DNA from: DAHUXD01 sp963736455
Lineage (GTDB): Bacteria; Acidobacteriota; Thermoanaerobaculia; UBA5066; Gp7-AA6
Length of the DNA stretch: 64,000 nucleotides
Reading direction: 5' to 3'
Assembly (NCBI GenBank): GCA_963736455.1
Contig: CAVTON010000002.1
Location: 744,001-808,000, forward strand
Shown here: positions 1 to 8,738 of the stretch, in pieces
Layout: each line of letters begins with the position of its first letter
How positions within the stretch are numbered: the first letter of the stretch is position 1
The notes under the pieces: model-generated
Seen by the model: only the letters and a program-made list of their open reading frames with translations
Databases searched by the model: none
Told to the model about the DNA's origin: nothing
Made by a program: the position numbers and the translations under genes

Positions 1-593
1 ATCGGGACGGCGTCCTGCAGATGCGTGCGGCCGATCTTGACGATCGCCTGAAACTCCCTCGCCTTGGCGTCCAGCGTGTCGCGCAGGCGCTTGACCGCCG
101 GAATGAGCCGGTGGCGGATCTGTTCGACGGCCGCGATCGCCATCGCCGTCGGAAACGTGTCGTTGGACGACTGGCTTCGATTGACGTCGTCGTTCGGATG
201 GACGGGCTTCTTCGAGCCGAGGACGCCTCCGAGGATCTCGATCGCGCGGTTCGCGATGACCTCGTTGGCGTTCATGTTGGTCTGTGTTCCGCTGCCCGTC
301 TGCCAGACGACGAGGGGGAAGTGCGCATCGAGCTTTCCGGAAATGACCTCGTCCGCCGCCTCGATGATGGCGGCCGCCTTTTCCCGGGAGAGGGCGCGCC
401 GGTCGCGGTTGACGATCGCGCAGGCCTTCTTCAATATTCCGAAGGCGCGGATCAGCTCCCTCGGAAAGCGCTCGTCGCCGATCTTGAAGTTCTCGAGCGA
501 CCGCTCCGTCTGCGCGCCCCAGTAACGGTCGGCGGGAACTTCGATCGGTCCCATCGTGTCGGACTCGGTGCGCGTCCTCTTCGGGTCGGTCAT
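1..593 (-). CDS. fumC: Class II fumarate hydratase, N-terminal part (runs off left edge)
   Basis: Catalyses fumarate to malate hydration in the TCA cycle (cytoplasm). Only the first ~197 residues are in the window; the gene continues to the left. The start is the ATG at 593-591. The N-terminus has the family signature TMGPIEVPADRYWGAQT. Mid-fragment SGTQTNMNANEV is a conserved class II substrate-site segment, and the last visible residues KIGRTHLQDAVP are the next conserved block. The iron-free class II fold is a family property. It lies downstream of sdhC-sdhA-sdhB and aqpZ on the same strand, with a 185-bp gap, so it may have its own promoter (a TATAAC-like -10 lies at 622-627 on the minus strand, without a good -35). 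Identification is firm; the C-terminal half is unseen. Confidence 0.95.
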   Translation of the reverse strand, partial: MTDPKRTRTESDTMGPIEVPADRYWGAQTERSLENFKIGDERFPRELIRAFGILKKACAIVNRDRRALSREKAAAIIEAADEVISGKLDAHFPLVVWQTGSGTQTNMNANEVIANRAIEILGGVLGSKKPVHPNDDVNRSQSSNDTFPTAMAIAAVEQIRHRLIPAVKRLRDTLDAKAREFQAIVKIGRTHLQDAVP

Positions 594-778
594 GCGCGCG
601 TCATGGTATCGCTTGCAACGGGTTATAGTGTCTCGAAGAAGATCCTCCATGATCCGCGTGGGAGTCCGTCCGTTCCGGCGTGGCCGTCCGGCGCGCGCAC
701 AATCGCCATGAATCGTCTTCGATCCTGGGCCGGCACGCGGCAGGGTGTGTGGAGGATCGAGCGCGAGGCGGAGTCGCG

Positions 779-1492
779 TCACCTCCCCGCGATGTCCGGC
801 TCGCGTCCGACCTCGAAGATCGCCCGGTAGAGCCAGCCCGCGAGGACCGCTCCGAGGATCGGGGCGACCCAGAAGAGCCAGAGCTGCGAGGTCGCCCAGC
901 CGCCGACGAAGATCGCCGGTCCGGTGCTGCGCGCCGGGTTCACGGACGTGTTCGTCACCGGGATGCTGATCAGGTGGATCAGCGTCAGCGCGAGGCCGAT
1001 CGCGATGCCGGCGAAGCCGACCGGCGCGCGGCGGTGCGTGGAGCCGAGGATCACGACGAGAAACATGAACGTCATGACGAGCTCGCTGACCAGGGCGGCC
1101 GTCAGGGAATAGCCGCCGGGGGAGTGCTCGCCGTAGCCGTTCGAGGCGAATCCCCCCGAGAGGTCGAAGCCGGCCTTGCCGCTGGCGATGAGATAGAGAA
1201 CGCCGGCGCCGGCGATCGCGCCGAAGACCTGAGCGATTACGTAGGGCGCCACGTGTTTCGCGGGAAACCTCCCGCCCGCCCAGAGTCCGAAGGTCACCGC
1301 GGGGTTGAAGTGTCCTCCCGAGATCGGTCCGAGCGCGTAGATCCCCGTCAAGACGGTCAGCCCGAACGCGAGGGAGACGCCGACGAAACCGATTCCCAGG
1401 GCGGGAAAGGCCGCGGCGAGCACCGCGCTTCCGCATCCGCCGAGAACGAGCCAGAAGGTTCCGAGGAACTCGCTGGAGAGCTTCGGGAACAT
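779..1492 (-). CDS. aqpZ: Aquaporin Z-type water channel
   Basis: A 237-residue MIP-family inner-membrane channel for water. Both NPA boxes are present: GGHFNPAVT (NPA at 63-65) and NTSVNPARSTGPA (NPA at 185-187). The selectivity-filter residues of water-specific AqpZ are in place (Phe43, His173, Thr182, Arg188), which favours a water channel over a glycerol facilitator. Six hydrophobic segments and usual family length. The ATG is preceded by a strong GGAGGAGG ribosome site. It begins 27 nt after the sdhB stop and so probably sits in the same transcript as sdhCAB, an unusual partner for a respiratory complex. Confidence 0.95.
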   Translation of the reverse strand: MFPKLSSEFLGTFWLVLGGCGSAVLAAAFPALGIGFVGVSLAFGLTVLTGIYALGPISGGHFNPAVTFGLWAGGRFPAKHVAPYVIAQVFGAIAGAGVLYLIASGKAGFDLSGGFASNGYGEHSPGGYSLTAALVSELVMTFMFLVVILGSTHRRAPVGFAGIAIGLALTLIHLISIPVTNTSVNPARSTGPAIFVGGWATSQLWLFWVAPILGAVLAGWLYRAIFEVGREPDIAGR

Positions 1493-1519
1493 GATGTCCT
1501 CCTCCTTGACGCGCCGGGC

Positions 1520-2299
1520 CTATCCCGTTCCGCCGTCTCCCGCCGCGGGCCGGCGGCCCGCGGTGACGCTCGCCTTGACGTAATCGGAGTTCATCTGCGC
1601 GATGAACTGCATGCGAATGCCCTTGGGGCAGGCGGCCTCGCACTCCCCGTGGTTGGTGCAGGTGCCGAAGCCCTCCCGGTCCATCTGCGCGACCATCGCC
1701 CGCACGCGCCCGGGACGCTCGGGCTGGCCCTGGGGGAGGAGTCCCAGGTGCGAGACCTTCGCGGAGACGAAGAGCATGGCGGAGGCATTCGGGCAGGCCG
1801 CCACGCACGCGCCGCAGCCGATGCATGCCGCCGCGTCCATCGCGAGGTCCGCGTTCTCCTTGGGGACCGGTACGGCGTTGCCGTCCGGAGCGCCTCCGAT
1901 GGACGTGGAGATGAAGCCCCCCGAGGCGATCACGCGGTCGAACGCGCCGCGATCCACGATGAGGTCGCGCACCACCGGAAAGGCGGCGGCGCGCCAGGGC
2001 TCGAGGACGAGCGTGTCGCCGTCCTTGAACGTCCGCATGTGAAGCTGGCAGACGGTCGTCCTCGGCCGCGGTCCGTGGGCCCGGCCGTTGATGACGAATC
2101 CGCAGGTCCCGCAGATGCCCTCGCGGCAGTCGTGGTCGAACGCGATCGGCTCCTCGCCCTTCTGCACGAGCCCGTCGTTGACGACGTCGAGCATCTCGAG
2201 GAATGACATGTCCTCGCTGATGTCCGCCGCGGCATACGTGACGAAGTCGCCGCGGGAGCCCGCGTCCTTCTGGCGCCAGACCTTCAGGGTCAGGTTCAT
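1520..2299 (-). CDS. sdhB: Succinate dehydrogenase/fumarate reductase iron-sulfur subunit
   Basis: 259 residues; carries electrons from the SdhA flavin to the quinone site. The three cluster motifs are in order: plant-type 2Fe-2S (Cys58, 63, 66 in CREGICGTCG, plus Cys84), 4Fe-4S (CIGCGACVAACPN, Cys159/162/165/169), and 3Fe-4S (CTNHGECEAACPKG, Cys214/220/224). The sequence style, with a long loop between the first two domains, matches the SdhB that pairs with single-subunit cytochrome b558 SdhC. Third gene of sdhC-sdhA-sdhB, 28 nt after sdhA, with a GGAG ribosome site before the ATG. A glycine/proline-rich C-terminal tail of ~20 residues follows the last cluster. Confidence 0.96.
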   Translation of the reverse strand: MNLTLKVWRQKDAGSRGDFVTYAAADISEDMSFLEMLDVVNDGLVQKGEEPIAFDHDCREGICGTCGFVINGRAHGPRPRTTVCQLHMRTFKDGDTLVLEPWRAAAFPVVRDLIVDRGAFDRVIASGGFISTSIGGAPDGNAVPVPKENADLAMDAAACIGCGACVAACPNASAMLFVSAKVSHLGLLPQGQPERPGRVRAMVAQMDREGFGTCTNHGECEAACPKGIRMQFIAQMNSDYVKASVTAGRRPAAGDGGTG

Positions 2300-2327
2300 G
2301 GGTGGCTCCGGACTCCTTTCCGCACGA

Positions 2328-4241
2328 CTACTTGTAGCTCCGCACGGCGAGGTGCACGTACTCGTAGGTCAGCGGCTCGACGAGGCGGTTCGGCTTGCGG
2401 CCGTCGCCCGTGTACTCCCAGGCGGCGACGTTGCAGAACTTCTCGTCGTTGCGTTTGGCCTCGCCGTCGGCCATCTGGTGCTCGAGCCGGTAGTGGCACC
2501 CGCAGGACTCGTCGCGCTCGAGCGCGTCGAGACACATGAGCTCGCCGAGCTCCAGGAAGTCCGCCACCCGGCCGGCGACTTCGAGCGACTGGTTGAGCTC
2601 GGCGCCGGAACCGGGGATCGCGGCGTCCTTCCAGAACTCCTCGCGCAGGCCGGGGATCTTGCCCATCGCGTGCTCGAGCCCCTTCCGGTCGCGCGTCATG
2701 CCGCAGTGCTCCCACATGATCTTTCCGAGCTCGCGGTGGAACGAGGCGACGGTGCGCTTTCCCCGGATCGAGAGCAGCCGCCGCGTGCGCTCGGCGGCGG
2801 CCTGCTCCGCGGCGCGGACGTCGGCGTGGTCGGCCGGAACCGGCGTCAGCTTCTCCTGGCCGATGTAATTGCCGATCGTGTACGGAATGATGAAATAGCC
2901 GTCGGCGAGCCCCTGCATGAGCGCCGAGGCGCCCAGGCGGTTGGCTCCGTGGTCCGAGAAGTTCGCCTCGCCGAGCACGAACAAACCCGGGATCGTGCTC
3001 ATGAGGTTGTAGTCCACCCAGAGGCCCCCCATCGTGTAGTGCGTCGCGGGGTAGATGCGCATCGGAACCCGGTACGGGTCCTCGTCGGTGATGCGCTCGT
3101 ACATCTCGAAGAGGTTTCCGTACTTTTCCTCGATCGCTTTCTTGCCGAGGCGCTCGATGGCGTCGTGGAAGTCGAGGTAGACGCCGTAGCCCGTCGGGCC
3201 GACCCCGCGGCCCTCGTCGCACACGCGCTTGGCGGCGCGCGAGGCGACGTCGCGCGGCACGAGGTTTCCGAAGCTCGGGTACATGCGCTCGAGGTAGTAG
3301 TCGCGGTCGTCCTTCGGGATCTCGTTCGGCGGACGCTTGTCGCCCTTCGCCTTCGGCACCCAGATGCGCCCGTCGTTTCGCAGCGACTCGCTCATCAGGG
3401 TCAGCTTCGACTGGTACTCGCCCGTGACCGGGATGCAGGTCGGGTGGATCTGGGTGAAGCAGGGGTTCGCGAACGCGGCGCCCTTCTTGTACGCCCGCCA
3501 GATCGCCGTCGCGTTGCAGCCCTTGGCGTAGGTGGCGAGGTAGAAGACGTTGCCGTACCCGCCGGTGGCCAGGCACACGGCATCGCCGAGATGCGTCTCG
3601 AGCGCTCCGGTGACCATGTCGCGCACGACGACCCCGCGCGCGCGCCCGTCCACGACGATGAGCTCCTGCATCTCGTGGCGCGAAAACATCTCGACGGAAC
3701 CCTGGCCCACCTGCCGCTCGAGCGCCTGGTAGGCGCCGAGCAGCAGCTGCTGGCCGGTCTGTCCGCGGGCGTAAAACGTGCGGGAGACCTGGGCCCCCCC
3801 GAAGGAGCGATTGTCGAGGAGGCCGCCGTATTCGCGGGCGAAGGGAACTCCGAGCGCCACGCACTGATCGATGATGCCGACCGAGATCTGGGCGAGGCGG
3901 TACACGTTCGACTCGCGGGAGCGGAAGTCGCCGCCCTTGACGGTGTCGTAGAACAGGCGATACACGCTGTCGCCGTCGTTGCGGTAGTTCTTGGCGGCGT
4001 TGATGCCGCCCTGCGCGGCGATCGAGTGTGCGCGCCGTGGCGAGTCCTGGTAGCAGAAGCACTTGACCCTGTACCCGAGCTCCGCCATCGACGCGGCGCC
4101 TCCGGCGCCCGCGAGCCCCGAGCCGACCATGATGATCGTGTGCTTGCGCTTGTTGGCGGGGTTGACGAGCTTCATCTCGAAGCGGTGCTTGTCCCACTTC
4201 TTCTCGATGGGCCCGGAGGGCGCGTTCGACTGGAGCTCCAC
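2328..4241 (-). CDS. sdhA: Succinate dehydrogenase/fumarate reductase flavoprotein subunit
   Basis: 637 residues; oxidises succinate with covalently bound FAD. The N-terminal dinucleotide fold has GSGLAGAGGAASMAELG, followed by HSIAAQGGINAAKN, whose His is the usual FAD attachment residue. The capping domain (~270-400) and THYTMGGLWVDYN, LFVLGEANFSDHGANRLGA-type blocks are present. The open frame extends far upstream, but GTG at 4241 is chosen because GAGGAGG lies 7 nt before it and it is 17 nt after the sdhC stop; upstream sequence in this frame overlaps sdhC and is not family-like. It belongs to the b558-type SdhCAB group found in Bacteroidetes, Campylobacterota and Acidobacteriota. Direction (oxidation or fumarate reduction) cannot be told from sequence. 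Confidence 0.96.
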   Translation of the reverse strand: MELQSNAPSGPIEKKWDKHRFEMKLVNPANKRKHTIIMVGSGLAGAGGAASMAELGYRVKCFCYQDSPRRAHSIAAQGGINAAKNYRNDGDSVYRLFYDTVKGGDFRSRESNVYRLAQISVGIIDQCVALGVPFAREYGGLLDNRSFGGAQVSRTFYARGQTGQQLLLGAYQALERQVGQGSVEMFSRHEMQELIVVDGRARGVVVRDMVTGALETHLGDAVCLATGGYGNVFYLATYAKGCNATAIWRAYKKGAAFANPCFTQIHPTCIPVTGEYQSKLTLMSESLRNDGRIWVPKAKGDKRPPNEIPKDDRDYYLERMYPSFGNLVPRDVASRAAKRVCDEGRGVGPTGYGVYLDFHDAIERLGKKAIEEKYGNLFEMYERITDEDPYRVPMRIYPATHYTMGGLWVDYNLMSTIPGLFVLGEANFSDHGANRLGASALMQGLADGYFIIPYTIGNYIGQEKLTPVPADHADVRAAEQAAAERTRRLLSIRGKRTVASFHRELGKIMWEHCGMTRDRKGLEHAMGKIPGLREEFWKDAAIPGSGAELNQSLEVAGRVADFLELGELMCLDALERDESCGCHYRLEHQMADGEAKRNDEKFCNVAAWEYTGDGRKPNRLVEPLTYEYVHLAVRSYK

Positions 4242-4258
4242 GGTCAAACCTCCTCGCC

Positions 4259-4921
4259 CTATCTCACGATCCCGGCCAGGACGGCCAGCGGGAACGAAAT
4301 GTTGCCGACCACGATGAGAATCGCGAACGCCCAGGCGCCGATGCGGACGACCCGGATGTAGCGCGGATTCGAAACGCCGAGCGTCTGGCACATGCTCCAG
4401 AGACCGTGGCGCAGGTGCAGCCCCAGCGCGAGCATCGCGAAGATGTAGAAGAGCGACACGGGGACGCTCCGGAAACCGGCCACGAAGTTGTGGTACACGT
4501 CGCCCTCGATGAAGCTCGGGTGCAGCGTCCCGGTCGTGAAGTGGAGGAGGTGGTAGATCACGAAGAGAAGGATGATCACGCCGCCCCAGCGCATCGTGCG
4601 GGACGCGTACGTGGATTCCCGCCACTTCTGCTCCCGATAGCCGATCGGGCGGGCTTTCCGGCTCGTCAGCGTCAGGGACGTGGCCGACCAGATGTGCAGG
4701 ATCACGGCCGCCAGCAGAACGGCCCGGACGATCCAGAGACCGGCCCCGTGGAGCACCTGCCGGAGGAAGACGGCGTAGTGGTTCATCGCCTCGGGCCCCA
4801 GGTAGACCTGGAGGTTCCCGATCATGTGGGCGAGCACGAAGCCAAAGAGAATGGCGCCCGTCACGGCCATGATCACCTTCCGGCCGATCGACGAGCGGGC
4901 AAACCCCGCGGCTTCTGCCAT
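4259..4921 (-). CDS. sdhC: Succinate dehydrogenase cytochrome b558 membrane subunit
   Basis: 220 residues with five predicted membrane segments; anchors SdhAB and holds haem b and the menaquinone site. Family blocks seen: SSIGRKVIMAVTG near the start, LAHMIGNLQVYLGPEAMN, FVIYHLLHFTTG, and HLRHGLWSMCQTLG, with several His as candidate haem ligands. The open frame runs further upstream, but the ATG at 4921 has GGGAGG 8 nt before it and gives the usual family length. First gene of the sdhCAB operon. A perfect TATAAT (minus strand) lies about 40 nt upstream. Confidence 0.94.
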   Translation of the reverse strand: MAEAAGFARSSIGRKVIMAVTGAILFGFVLAHMIGNLQVYLGPEAMNHYAVFLRQVLHGAGLWIVRAVLLAAVILHIWSATSLTLTSRKARPIGYREQKWRESTYASRTMRWGGVIILLFVIYHLLHFTTGTLHPSFIEGDVYHNFVAGFRSVPVSLFYIFAMLALGLHLRHGLWSMCQTLGVSNPRYIRVVRIGAWAFAILIVVGNISFPLAVLAGIVR

Positions 4922-4958
4922 CTCCTGGGCCTCCCGGCGGGTGACTCCCGCCCCGGCG

Positions 4959-4964
4959 ATTATA
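4959..4964 (-). promoter_or_regulatory. Probable sdhCAB promoter -10 (TATAAT)
   Basis: A perfect TATAAT on the minus strand, ~38 nt upstream of the sdhC ATG, in the 119-bp gap between divergently read sdhC and the secreted-protein gene. No convincing TTGACA-like -35 is seen 16-18 nt upstream, so the call rests on the -10 and position. Confidence 0.4.
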
Positions 4965-5040
4965 TGCAGGCCGGTTCGTGCGCTCTGGCGGAGCCGGCAA
5001 TGCGGAATTCCTCGGCGATGCCGGCGTGTTGTCGCTGACG

Positions 5041-5943
5041 ATGCACGGGGTCTTCCTGCGGGCGGCTGCGGCGGTTTTCTTCCTGGCGGGGCCGGCCGCG
5101 CTCCCGGCGGGCGGCCCCGCCGACGCTCACGCAATTCCCGACACCCGCGCCTTTCTCGACGACGTCCGGAGGAACCTGCGCAGCGACGACGCGCTGCTCG
5201 AGCAGTACACGTTCACGGAAAAACGCATCGAGCGGCGCTTCGACGGCAAGGGCGCGGTCAAGAAGACGAAGACCGAGACCTTCGAGGTTTATCCCTCGGC
5301 CGAGCCGGGGAAGATGTACCGCCGCCTGATCGCGCGGGACGACGTCCCGGTCTCCGCCTCCGAGCTCGCCGAGGAAGACCGCAAACAGGAGCAGAAGACG
5401 GAGCTCTCCGAGAAGAAACGGGCCGACGAAGACGAGGCCGCGAAAACCCGCCGGAAGGCCAGGGAGGAGCAGGACCGCCGCGAGGAACAGCGGGTCGTCG
5501 ACGAGGTCTTCCGGATGGACGACATCGTCGTCGAGGGGCGCGAGAACGTGAACGGCCGCCCGACGATCATCCTCTCGTTTACGCCGAAGCCCGGATACCG
5601 GCCGGTGACGGCGGGCGGGAAGGTGATCCAGAAGCTCGCGGGACGCGCCTGGGTCGACGAAGCCGACCGGCAGCTCGTCCGGATCGAGGCGCGGCTGCTC
5701 GAGAACCTGGGCGTCGGGCCCGCCCGGCTGGCGAGACTCCAGAAGGGAGCCGAGTCCTACTTCGCGCGGCGCAAGGTCAACGACGAGATCTGGCTGCCCG
5801 CAGAGGCCCGGTTCACGGGCGCCGCGAAGGTCTTCCTGCTCTTCGGCGCCCGGGTCGACGCGATCTTCCAGTACGGCAACTACAAGAAGTTCTCGGTCTC
5901 GACCGACTCGACCGTCGACTCGACGGAAGCCCCGCCGAATTAG
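5041..5943 (+). CDS. Secreted protein of unknown function (LolA-like features)
   Basis: 300 residues starting at the ATG at 5041, chosen because it gives a clean signal peptide (hydrophobic core AAAAVFFLAGPAAL, cleavage around residues 20-27). A charged, probably coiled-coil stretch rich in Glu/Lys/Arg runs from about residue 110 to 160. The C-terminal half alternates short beta-like strands (WVDEADRQLVRIEARL, EIWLPAEARFTG), resembling the lipoprotein-carrier-like outer-membrane proteins often found in Acidobacteria. That resemblance is an impression only and no catalytic motif is visible. It is divergent from sdhC, and its stop abuts the stop of mqnE (convergent, no gap). Confidence 0.7.
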   Translation: MHGVFLRAAAAVFFLAGPAALPAGGPADAHAIPDTRAFLDDVRRNLRSDDALLEQYTFTEKRIERRFDGKGAVKKTKTETFEVYPSAEPGKMYRRLIARDDVPVSASELAEEDRKQEQKTELSEKKRADEDEAAKTRRKAREEQDRREEQRVVDEVFRMDDIVVEGRENVNGRPTIILSFTPKPGYRPVTAGGKVIQKLAGRAWVDEADRQLVRIEARLLENLGVGPARLARLQKGAESYFARRKVNDEIWLPAEARFTGAAKVFLLFGARVDAIFQYGNYKKFSVSTDSTVDSTEAPPN

Positions 5944-7131
5944 CTAGGCCGGCACCGGCTCGGGGCGTGCGATCCGCCGGTATTCCGAATCCCTCTCGAA
6001 CGGCTCGCGGCCCGATTCGCGGATCATGCGTTCGAACTCGGCGCGCGACATGCCGGAGGCCGTCGTGGCGCCGGCCGCGTGCGTGATCGTCTCGTCGACG
6101 ACGGTTCCGACGAGATCGTCGGCTCCGAAGAAGAGGGCGACCTGGGCGAGCTTGGTCCCGATCTGGATCCAGTACGCCTTGACGTGCGGGACGTTGTCGA
6201 GCAGGAGGCGCGAGACGGCGATGACCCGCAGGTCGAGCTGGCCGGTCGACGGCGGCAGGTGAGCGAGCGGCGTGTTCTCCGGGTGGAAGGCGAGCGGGAT
6301 GACGCCGGGGATTCCGCCGGTCTCGTCCTGCAGCTCGCGCAGGCGCAGCAGATGGTCCACGCGTTCTTCGGCCGTCTCGACGTGGCCGTAGAGCATCGTC
6401 GCGTTGGTCCGGACGCCCTGGCGGTGGCACTCGCGCGCCACCTCGAGCCAGCGCTCGCCCGAGATCTTGTTGGTGCAGATGATGTCCCGCACGCGCTTCG
6501 CGAAGATCTCGGCGCCGCCTCCGGGGCAGGAATCCATCCCCGCGTCGCGCAGCCGCCGGATCGCCTCGTCGACCGGCATCCCGCCGATCCGGGCGATCCA
6601 GTCGAGCTCGACCATCGTCCAGGCCTTCAGGTGCACTCCGGGGAACTTCTCCCTGAGCGCGCGCATCAGGCCGGTGTAGTAGTCAAACGGCCACGTCGGA
6701 TGGAGGCCCCCGACGATGTGGAACTCCGTGACCGCCTCGCTGTAGCCCTTGCCGGCCTCGGCGACGCACTCGCCGATCGCCATCTCGTAGCCCCCGGGCT
6801 CGTTGACTTTCTTCGCCCAGGCGCAGAGCGCGCAGTCCACCCAGCAGACGTTCGTCGGGTTCAGGTACCGGTTGACGTTGTAGAAGGCGAGGTTGCCGTG
6901 GCGCCCCTCTCTCACGTGGTTGGCGAGACGGCCGAGGCCCAGGAATTCGCGGGTCGAAAAGAGCGCAACCCCGTCCTCGAACGAGAGCCGCTCGCCGCCG
7001 AGAACCTTTTCGGCGATCGGCTCGAGGTCCGAGCCTCGAAACGTCCGAAGGAGCTCGCGGCGGGAGAACGCCGCGTCGGCAGCAGGGCCGAGGGAACCGG
7101 GGGCCTGGCGCCGAAAGCTATCGTCCGTCAC
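5944..7131 (-). CDS. mqnE: Aminofutalosine synthase (radical SAM)
   Basis: 395 residues. Joins a carboxyvinyl-benzoate unit to SAM to give 6-amino-6-deoxyfutalosine, the second step of the futalosine route to menaquinone. The radical-SAM cluster motif is Cys96-x3-Cys100-x2-Cys103 within NPTNVCWVDCALC. FHIVGGLHP, GGGAEIFAKRVR, RTNATMLYGHVET, LAFHPENTPLAH and ITHAAGATT blocks match MqnE rather than MqnC. The start is a GTG at 7131, overlapping the stop of the upstream zinc-ribbon gene as GTGA, so the two are translationally coupled. Its presence implies the cell makes menaquinone without chorismate-o-succinylbenzoate (Men) enzymes, fitting the SDH type next door. Confidence 0.93.
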   Translation of the reverse strand: MTDDSFRRQAPGSLGPAADAAFSRRELLRTFRGSDLEPIAEKVLGGERLSFEDGVALFSTREFLGLGRLANHVREGRHGNLAFYNVNRYLNPTNVCWVDCALCAWAKKVNEPGGYEMAIGECVAEAGKGYSEAVTEFHIVGGLHPTWPFDYYTGLMRALREKFPGVHLKAWTMVELDWIARIGGMPVDEAIRRLRDAGMDSCPGGGAEIFAKRVRDIICTNKISGERWLEVARECHRQGVRTNATMLYGHVETAEERVDHLLRLRELQDETGGIPGVIPLAFHPENTPLAHLPPSTGQLDLRVIAVSRLLLDNVPHVKAYWIQIGTKLAQVALFFGADDLVGTVVDETITHAAGATTASGMSRAEFERMIRESGREPFERDSEYRRIARPEPVPA

Positions 7132-7352
7132 GGGATCGCGGGTTTGGTGACCTTCTGAAACGGGTCCTGGGACTCTGGAGCGATGTCGTCCACGAACGGG
7201 GTCAGGTACTTGTAGCAGTCCCAGCAGTACTTCTCCTCCGGCAGGAACTCGAAGTTGATCACTCGGCCGACCGCGGGGTAGTCCACGATCTCCCGCCCGC
7301 AGCGGTGGCAGGCGTCCTTCTGCCCTCGGATCAGCCTCCAGACCGGTCCCAC
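7128..7352 (-). CDS. Small zinc-ribbon-like protein coupled to mqnE
   Basis: About 74 residues if read from the GTG at 7352; the open frame continues to 7472 but that part overlaps the 48-residue gene and looks non-coding. Two Cys pairs, CHRC and CWDC, ~30 residues apart flank an aromatic core (INFEFLPEEKYC), suggesting a single zinc ribbon. The stop overlaps the mqnE start by 4 nt (GTGA), so co-translation is likely and a role tied to menaquinone synthesis is possible but unproven. No good ribosome site is seen before the chosen start, so the N-terminus is uncertain. Function not recognised. Confidence 0.6.
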   Translation of the reverse strand: MGPVWRLIRGQKDACHRCGREIVDYPAVGRVINFEFLPEEKYCWDCYKYLTPFVDDIAPESQDPFQKVTKPAIP

Positions 7353-7404
7353 GCGGAGAATGCTATCAGCAGGCCGGCGCCCCGAGCGGCGGACGAGGAT
7401 ACTC

Positions 7405-7551
7405 TCAGTCTTCGGTCTGACGGCGCAGGCGGTCCTTCTCCCGCGTCCGGCTGTACTTGCTGGCGTCGCCATGGCGCTTCTCGGTCTTCTTCGGGAGCGG
7501 AATTCTCGCCAGCGGGCGGGGCGGAAGCTTCGGCGGTCTTTTCTTCTTCAT
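7405..7551 (-). CDS. 48-residue very basic protein downstream of MFS gene
   Basis: ATG at 7551 overlaps the stop of the MFS gene by 4 nt (ATGA). The product is Lys/Arg/Pro-rich, starting with MKKKRPPKLPPRPLAR and ending with HGDASKYSRTREKDRLRR before an acidic tail. No membrane segment or cysteine. The composition suggests nucleic-acid or ribosome contact, but this is inference. The coupled start and tight packing argue that it is a real gene. Confidence 0.55.
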   Translation of the reverse strand: MKKKRPPKLPPRPLARIPLPKKTEKRHGDASKYSRTREKDRLRRQTED

Positions 7552-8738
7552 TGGGCTCCGGGCGCCGGGCTCGACGCCAGCCTCCAGGCGGCCAGCGAGA
7601 GAGCGGCGATGACGGCAATGGCCGCTCCGATCAGGAACGCGACGTGAGGGCCGTACGCCTTCCACCAGATCCCGAAGAGCAGGGACGCCGGCAACGCCGC
7701 CAGGCCCACGCTCCCGTGGTACGCGCCGAAGGCGCGGCCTCGCGACGATGCCGGAACCAGGCCGGCCACGAGGGCGCGCTCCGCTCCTTCGGTCAGGGCA
7801 TAGAAGAGCGCATAGAAGGCGAAGAGCGCCCAGATCTGGCCCGGCCGGGTGGCGAAGGCGAAGCCGACGTAGGCGAGGGCATAGACGATCCAACCGCCGA
7901 GGATCGTCCAGACGTGGCCGAGACGGTCGGCGAGGATGCCGCCCGGAACGCCCGTCGCGGCCTTGACGGCATGGAACGCCGCCCAGAGAAGGGGGATCTG
8001 CCACAGCGCGATGCCGGAGTCCCCGGCCTTCAGCAGCAGAAAGGCATCGGTCGAGCTCGCGAGCGTGAAGAGGACGAAGATCGCGAGGACCGTCCAGAAT
8101 CGGCGGGGAAGGAGGGCGCCCCGGGACGGGACCTCCGCGGCGCCGGTCTCGCGGCGGGGGACTTCCCGCACCTTCGCCAGGAGCACCAGGACGGCCACGG
8201 CCCCCGGGATCGCCGCGAGCAGGAACACGGATCGTTCGTCCTCGAAGAAGAATTTCAGGAGAAGCGCCGCGAGCAGCGGTCCACCGACCGAGCCGGCGTT
8301 GTCCATCGCGCGCTGCAGTCCGTAGGCGCGGCCGCGCTCGGCGGGAGGAACCATGTCGGCCAGGAGCGCGTCGCGAGGGGAGGTCCGGATCCCCTTCCCG
8401 ACGCGATCGGCGAACCGGATCGCGAGCACCTGCGTCCAGCTCGACACCAGGCCGATGAGCGGGCGCGCGGCCGCGGCGATCGAGTAGCCGACGACGACGA
8501 TCGGCTTGCGCTTTCGGACCCGGTCCGACCACCACCCGGAGACGACCTTCATCAGCGAGGCCGTCGCCTCGGCGATTCCTTCGATGAGGCCGAGCGCCGC
8601 GGGGCCGGCATGAAGCGTCCGGGTCAGGAAGTCGGGCAGGAGCGGGTAAATCATGTCGGAGGCGACGTCCGACAGGAACGAAACCCAGCCGAGCGCCACG
8701 ACTCCCGGGTCCATGCGGCTTCGCGGCTCTCTTTCCAT
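7548..8738 (-). CDS. Major facilitator superfamily transporter
   Basis: 396 residues with about 12 hydrophobic segments in two halves. The loop between segments 2 and 3 has SGWWSDRVRKRKPIV, a motif-A-like Asp-Arg/basic turn. DRVGKGIRTSPRDALLADMV is typical of a bacterial MFS group with no agreed substrate. ILADRLGHVW repeats motif A in the second half. Start is the ATG at 8738, next to an AT-rich intergenic region. First gene of a minus-strand string through the 48-residue protein. The substrate cannot be told from sequence. Confidence 0.85.
   Translation of the reverse strand: MEREPRSRMDPGVVALGWVSFLSDVASDMIYPLLPDFLTRTLHAGPAALGLIEGIAEATASLMKVVSGWWSDRVRKRKPIVVVGYSIAAAARPLIGLVSSWTQVLAIRFADRVGKGIRTSPRDALLADMVPPAERGRAYGLQRAMDNAGSVGGPLLAALLLKFFFEDERSVFLLAAIPGAVAVLVLLAKVREVPRRETGAAEVPSRGALLPRRFWTVLAIFVLFTLASSTDAFLLLKAGDSGIALWQIPLLWAAFHAVKAATGVPGGILADRLGHVWTILGGWIVYALAYVGFAFATRPGQIWALFAFYALFYALTEGAERALVAGLVPASSRGRAFGAYHGSVGLAALPASLLFGIWWKAYGPHVAFLIGAAIAVIAALSLAAWRLASSPAPGAQ

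Noticed and set aside
1..830. Plus-strand frames over the fumC region
   Set aside because: Minus strand encodes fumarase with clear motifs; the plus frames lack features.
2328..5000. 890-residue SdhA
   Set aside because: The extra ~253 residues overlap sdhC in another frame; GTG 4241 with GAGGAGG gives the normal length.
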